6,481 nucleotides of DNA from contig CALLHZ010000110.1 of assembly GCA_938009115.1 (NCBI GenBank), forward strand, positions 1 through 6,481, written 5' to 3'. A program made the translations under genes and the position numbers. Source of the stretch: an uncultured Clostridia bacterium (GTDB taxonomy: Bacteria; Bacillota; Clostridia; Peptostreptococcales; Anaerovoracaceae). The notes below the pieces were generated by a model. The model saw only the letters and a program-made list of their open reading frames with translations. It did not search any database and had not been told where the DNA came from. Shown one piece after another: positions 4,713 to 6,481 of this stretch; positions within the stretch are counted from its first letter, which is position 1; every line of letters begins with the position of its first letter.

Positions 4713-6481
4713 GCAAACTTAGACAATCCATCCTGAAAATCGCCAGGGATTCCGGAGAAGCTTTTACAACTTTCCCGGCCACAATGATATGCGCCGTGGC
4801 CTTTGCCCTGGTCACCATGGTCAGGATCCAGCTGGACTGGGAGCAGCAGGAGCCCTATAATTTCTTGTTCAATTGCCTGCACTGGTCCCTCGCTTTTGGC
4901 GCGATCTTCAGCCTTTCGGCCACAACTGCTGCGCAAAGCCGCATCAATACCCGCAAAGCATTCCTGTATGCCAACGCGGCAGGGCTTGTTGCAGCTGCTG
5001 CCGTCTTTCTGGCTCTCTACTATTTCGGCGCCGGCGATCCGGTTTTGACCGGCGCCCGCTTTATGGTCATTTCCAACATTGCAGCCGCGCGTGTTACTGT
5101 GGCGATGGTCATCAGCATGCTGGCATTTATTGTGTTTGCGGGACAACCTAAAGAGGAATCGGACTTTGCCCGGGCCTTCTTCATGAATCATAAGGCCTTC
5201 TTTCTCTCGCTGATTTACGGAGGCGTGATCCTGGCCGGCACGTCCGGCGTCGCCGGCGCGTTCCAGGCACTGCTTTACAACGATATGAGCAGCAAGGTCT
5301 ATATGTATATCAGCACCTTGGCAGGCTTGCTGGCCTTTACGATTTATGTGGGATATTTCCCCGACTTCCGCAAGGGTGAGACGGACGCGCACAGAGAAAC
5401 GGCGCAGAAGCAACCGCGTTTTATTGAGATCCTTCTGGGCATGATCCTGATCCCCATCGTCCTGGCGCTTACTGTCGTCCTGCTGATCTGGGCGGTGAAA
5501 ACCATCGCCGGCGGCCAAAATGCCGAGTTTTATATGTTGTACCGCATCGCCGCCGCCTATACCCTGGGCGGGATATGGCTCCACATCATGGTCACGCATT
5601 ACGAAACGGGGCTCGCTAAGCTGTTCAGGCGCATCTATCCAATTGCGGCGCTGGTGATTCTGATTTTTGAAGCCTGGGCGCTTCTTACTCAGCTGGGCGC
5701 CTCCGGTTTGAAATTTACTGAATATGCGTTTGCCATGATATGGATTCTGGCAGCTGCGTCTGCGTTATTGCTTTTGATCCAAAAAGAAAAGGCCCACCGG
5801 ACGATCGTTGCCGTCGCATCGATCCTGGCCCTTTGTTATGTGCTTCCCGTTTTGGGCTACAATGCCCTTCCTGTGACGGCCCAGAGCAACCGTCTTGAAG
5901 GGCTGCTCGTTTCTCAGGGCATGCTTGCAGACGATCAGATCGTTCCCGCTGCCACCGAGCCTTCGCTGGAAGTCCGCCAGCAAATCACGGATGCTGTGAA
6001 TTATCTGGCCTATGCCAACGACGCGAAGCTGCCTTCCTGGTTTGACAAGACCATCGCCCAACCCATCAACTTCGAAGCAGCCATGGGATTTGAACAAGTA
6101 TGGCCCGAGCCGGACGATGGCTATTACGGCGGCGAGTACAACCCCTTCGGCGGCTACTATTCAGTGATGGAGGCTACCGCCCATGTCTGGGTCGAGGTGC
6201 TGCACGAAGACGGCCGCTGGCAGCGACTCGATCCCACCCGCCTGGCCATCAACGCCGCCGGCGACTTTATCGGTGCCCGTTCGCGGGGGCCCGGCTTGGC
6301 CCGACGCCTGGCCGACGGCATCGACTACTTCTGGACCCAGGCGGTTATCACCTACGACTTTGGCCGCCAGTGGGAAGCGGTGAAGGGGGTGCGGGAGCGC
6401 CTGCGCGGGAAAACGGCATCTCCCACCGCCCCTGCCGGGCCGCGCCCGTCGGGAGCCCCTTTGGCTGTATTTCTGATCCTG
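4709..6481 (+). CDS. DUF4153-like polytopic membrane protein, open at the window end and apparently chimeric at its C-terminus
   Basis: ATG 4709 has GGGAGG (4695-4700) 8 nt upstream and overlaps the regulator stop as ATGA. The frame runs without a stop for 591 codons to the last base. Residues 1 to about 410 hold roughly 11 hydrophobic helices, for example FPATMICAVAFALVTMV near the start, LLGMILIPIVLALTVVLLIW and IVAVASILALCYVLPVLGY near the end. A soluble segment follows with QITDAVNYLAYANDAKLPSWF and GFEQVW; this layout fits DUF4153 membrane proteins of Bacillota, whose function is not established. From about residue 471 (GYYGGEYNPFGGYY) the sequence instead matches the C-terminal half of TgpA-type transglutaminases, and GC rises sharply. 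Residues 1-470 are trusted as the native gene; the tail is suspect. Translational coupling suggests the regulator controls this protein. Confidence 0.8.
   Translation, partial: MSKLRQSILKIARDSGEAFTTFPATMICAVAFALVTMVRIQLDWEQQEPYNFLFNCLHWSLAFGAIFSLSATTAAQSRINTRKAFLYANAAGLVAAAAVFLALYYFGAGDPVLTGARFMVISNIAAARVTVAMVISMLAFIVFAGQPKEESDFARAFFMNHKAFFLSLIYGGVILAGTSGVAGAFQALLYNDMSSKVYMYISTLAGLLAFTIYVGYFPDFRKGETDAHRETAQKQPRFIEILLGMILIPIVLALTVVLLIWAVKTIAGGQNAEFYMLYRIAAAYTLGGIWLHIMVTHYETGLAKLFRRIYPIAALVILIFEAWALLTQLGASGLKFTEYAFAMIWILAAASALLLLIQKEKAHRTIVAVASILALCYVLPVLGYNALPVTAQSNRLEGLLVSQGMLADDQIVPAATEPSLEVRQQITDAVNYLAYANDAKLPSWFDKTIAQPINFEAAMGFEQVWPEPDDGYYGGEYNPFGGYYSVMEATAHVWVEVLHEDGRWQRLDPTRLAINAAGDFIGARSRGPGLARRLADGIDYFWTQAVITYDFGRQWEAVKGVRERLRGKTASPTAPAGPRPSGAPLAVFLIL
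6119..6481 (+). other. TgpA-type transglutaminase C-terminal segment joined in frame, GC about 65-70%
   Basis: The segment reads GYYGGEYNPFGGYYSV, then ATAHVWVEV with His492 and WQRLDPT with Asp508, the order of the His and Asp of the transglutaminase-like triad in TgpA (DAHAW.E...GW.R.DPT). It continues with DYFWTQAVITYDFGRQW, the conserved stretch before the last membrane helix, and reaches a hydrophobic PLAVFLIL at the window end. The catalytic Cys half that should precede TGYxGGE is absent. By count, GC is 53-55% at 6001-6120, 58% at 6121-6180, 67% at 6181-6240 and about 69% from 6241 onward. The DAHAW-like part is therefore of different origin from the membrane protein; a high-GC proteobacterial source is a guess. 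Confidence 0.75.

Noticed and set aside
5027..5056. 8-bp inverted repeat GGCGCCGG/CCGGCGCC in the membrane-protein gene
   Set aside because: It has a 14-nt loop and GC-rich, partly self-palindromic arms that are expected in Gly/Ala coding sequence; too weak to call a structure.
4661..5599. 312-codon open frame on the minus strand
   Set aside because: It is antisense to the regulator end and the membrane protein, is rich in His, Asp, Arg and Gln in the way of a frame shadow, has no recognisable domain, and the + strand has a far better gene with a ribosome-binding site and helices.

Overview
The window looks like a chromosomal stretch from a Gram-positive, probably anaerobic Bacillota (Clostridia-type) bacterium of moderate GC (about 53-57%). 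The basis is a C-terminal triple SLH cell-wall anchor, Listeria/Bacteroides-type (Flg_new/InlB-like) repeats, strong GGAGG ribosome-binding sites including ones serving GTG and TTG starts, and several small families common in Clostridia (CPD-type glutaredoxin-related protein, COG3603-like ACT protein, DUF4256, DUF4153). All supported genes are on the + strand. The organism assignment is inference from protein families, not from a marker gene.

Layout. (1) 1-1628: 3' part of a large surface protein, with the end of one 81-residue repeat, one complete repeat, a conserved S-layer-protein module and three SLH domains. It is closed by a perfect 15-bp-stem terminator at 1644-1678. (2) 1740-1875: a small promoter and the first ~28 codons of a GNAT acetyltransferase that is cut off by a stop, a gene remnant. 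(3) 1952-2197: a glutaredoxin-related protein with a CPD instead of CxxC motif. (4) 2198-2438: spacer with no recognisable gene. (5) 2439-4169: a likely operon of SAM-dependent methyltransferase (GTG start), ACT-domain protein and DUF4256 protein, with a 17-nt gap and then a 17-nt overlap. (6) 4186-6481: a promoter with a perfect 20-bp palindrome, an XRE-type regulator (TTG start), and, by ATGA overlap, a polytopic DUF4153-like membrane protein that stays open to the window end.

The most notable observation is at the right end. About residue 471 of the DUF4153-like protein (near nt 6119-6140) the sequence switches in frame to the C-terminal half of a TgpA-type transglutaminase (His and Asp of the triad present, Cys half absent). 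GC rises from about 53-55% to about 70% at the same place. This is either a metagenomic assembly chimera or a genuine recent fusion; I consider the artefact more likely. Other points of interest are the palindromic putative operator in front of the XRE/DUF4153 pair, a perfect 15-bp inverted repeat embedded in the DUF4256 coding sequence, a second long inverted repeat in the methyltransferase gene, and the GNAT remnant.

How the genes may work together: the XRE regulator probably autoregulates itself and the membrane protein through the palindrome. The methyltransferase-ACT-DUF4256 cluster looks co-transcribed, but no shared pathway can be read from the sequence. I see no CRISPR array, tRNA, rRNA, insertion sequence or recognisable defence system.
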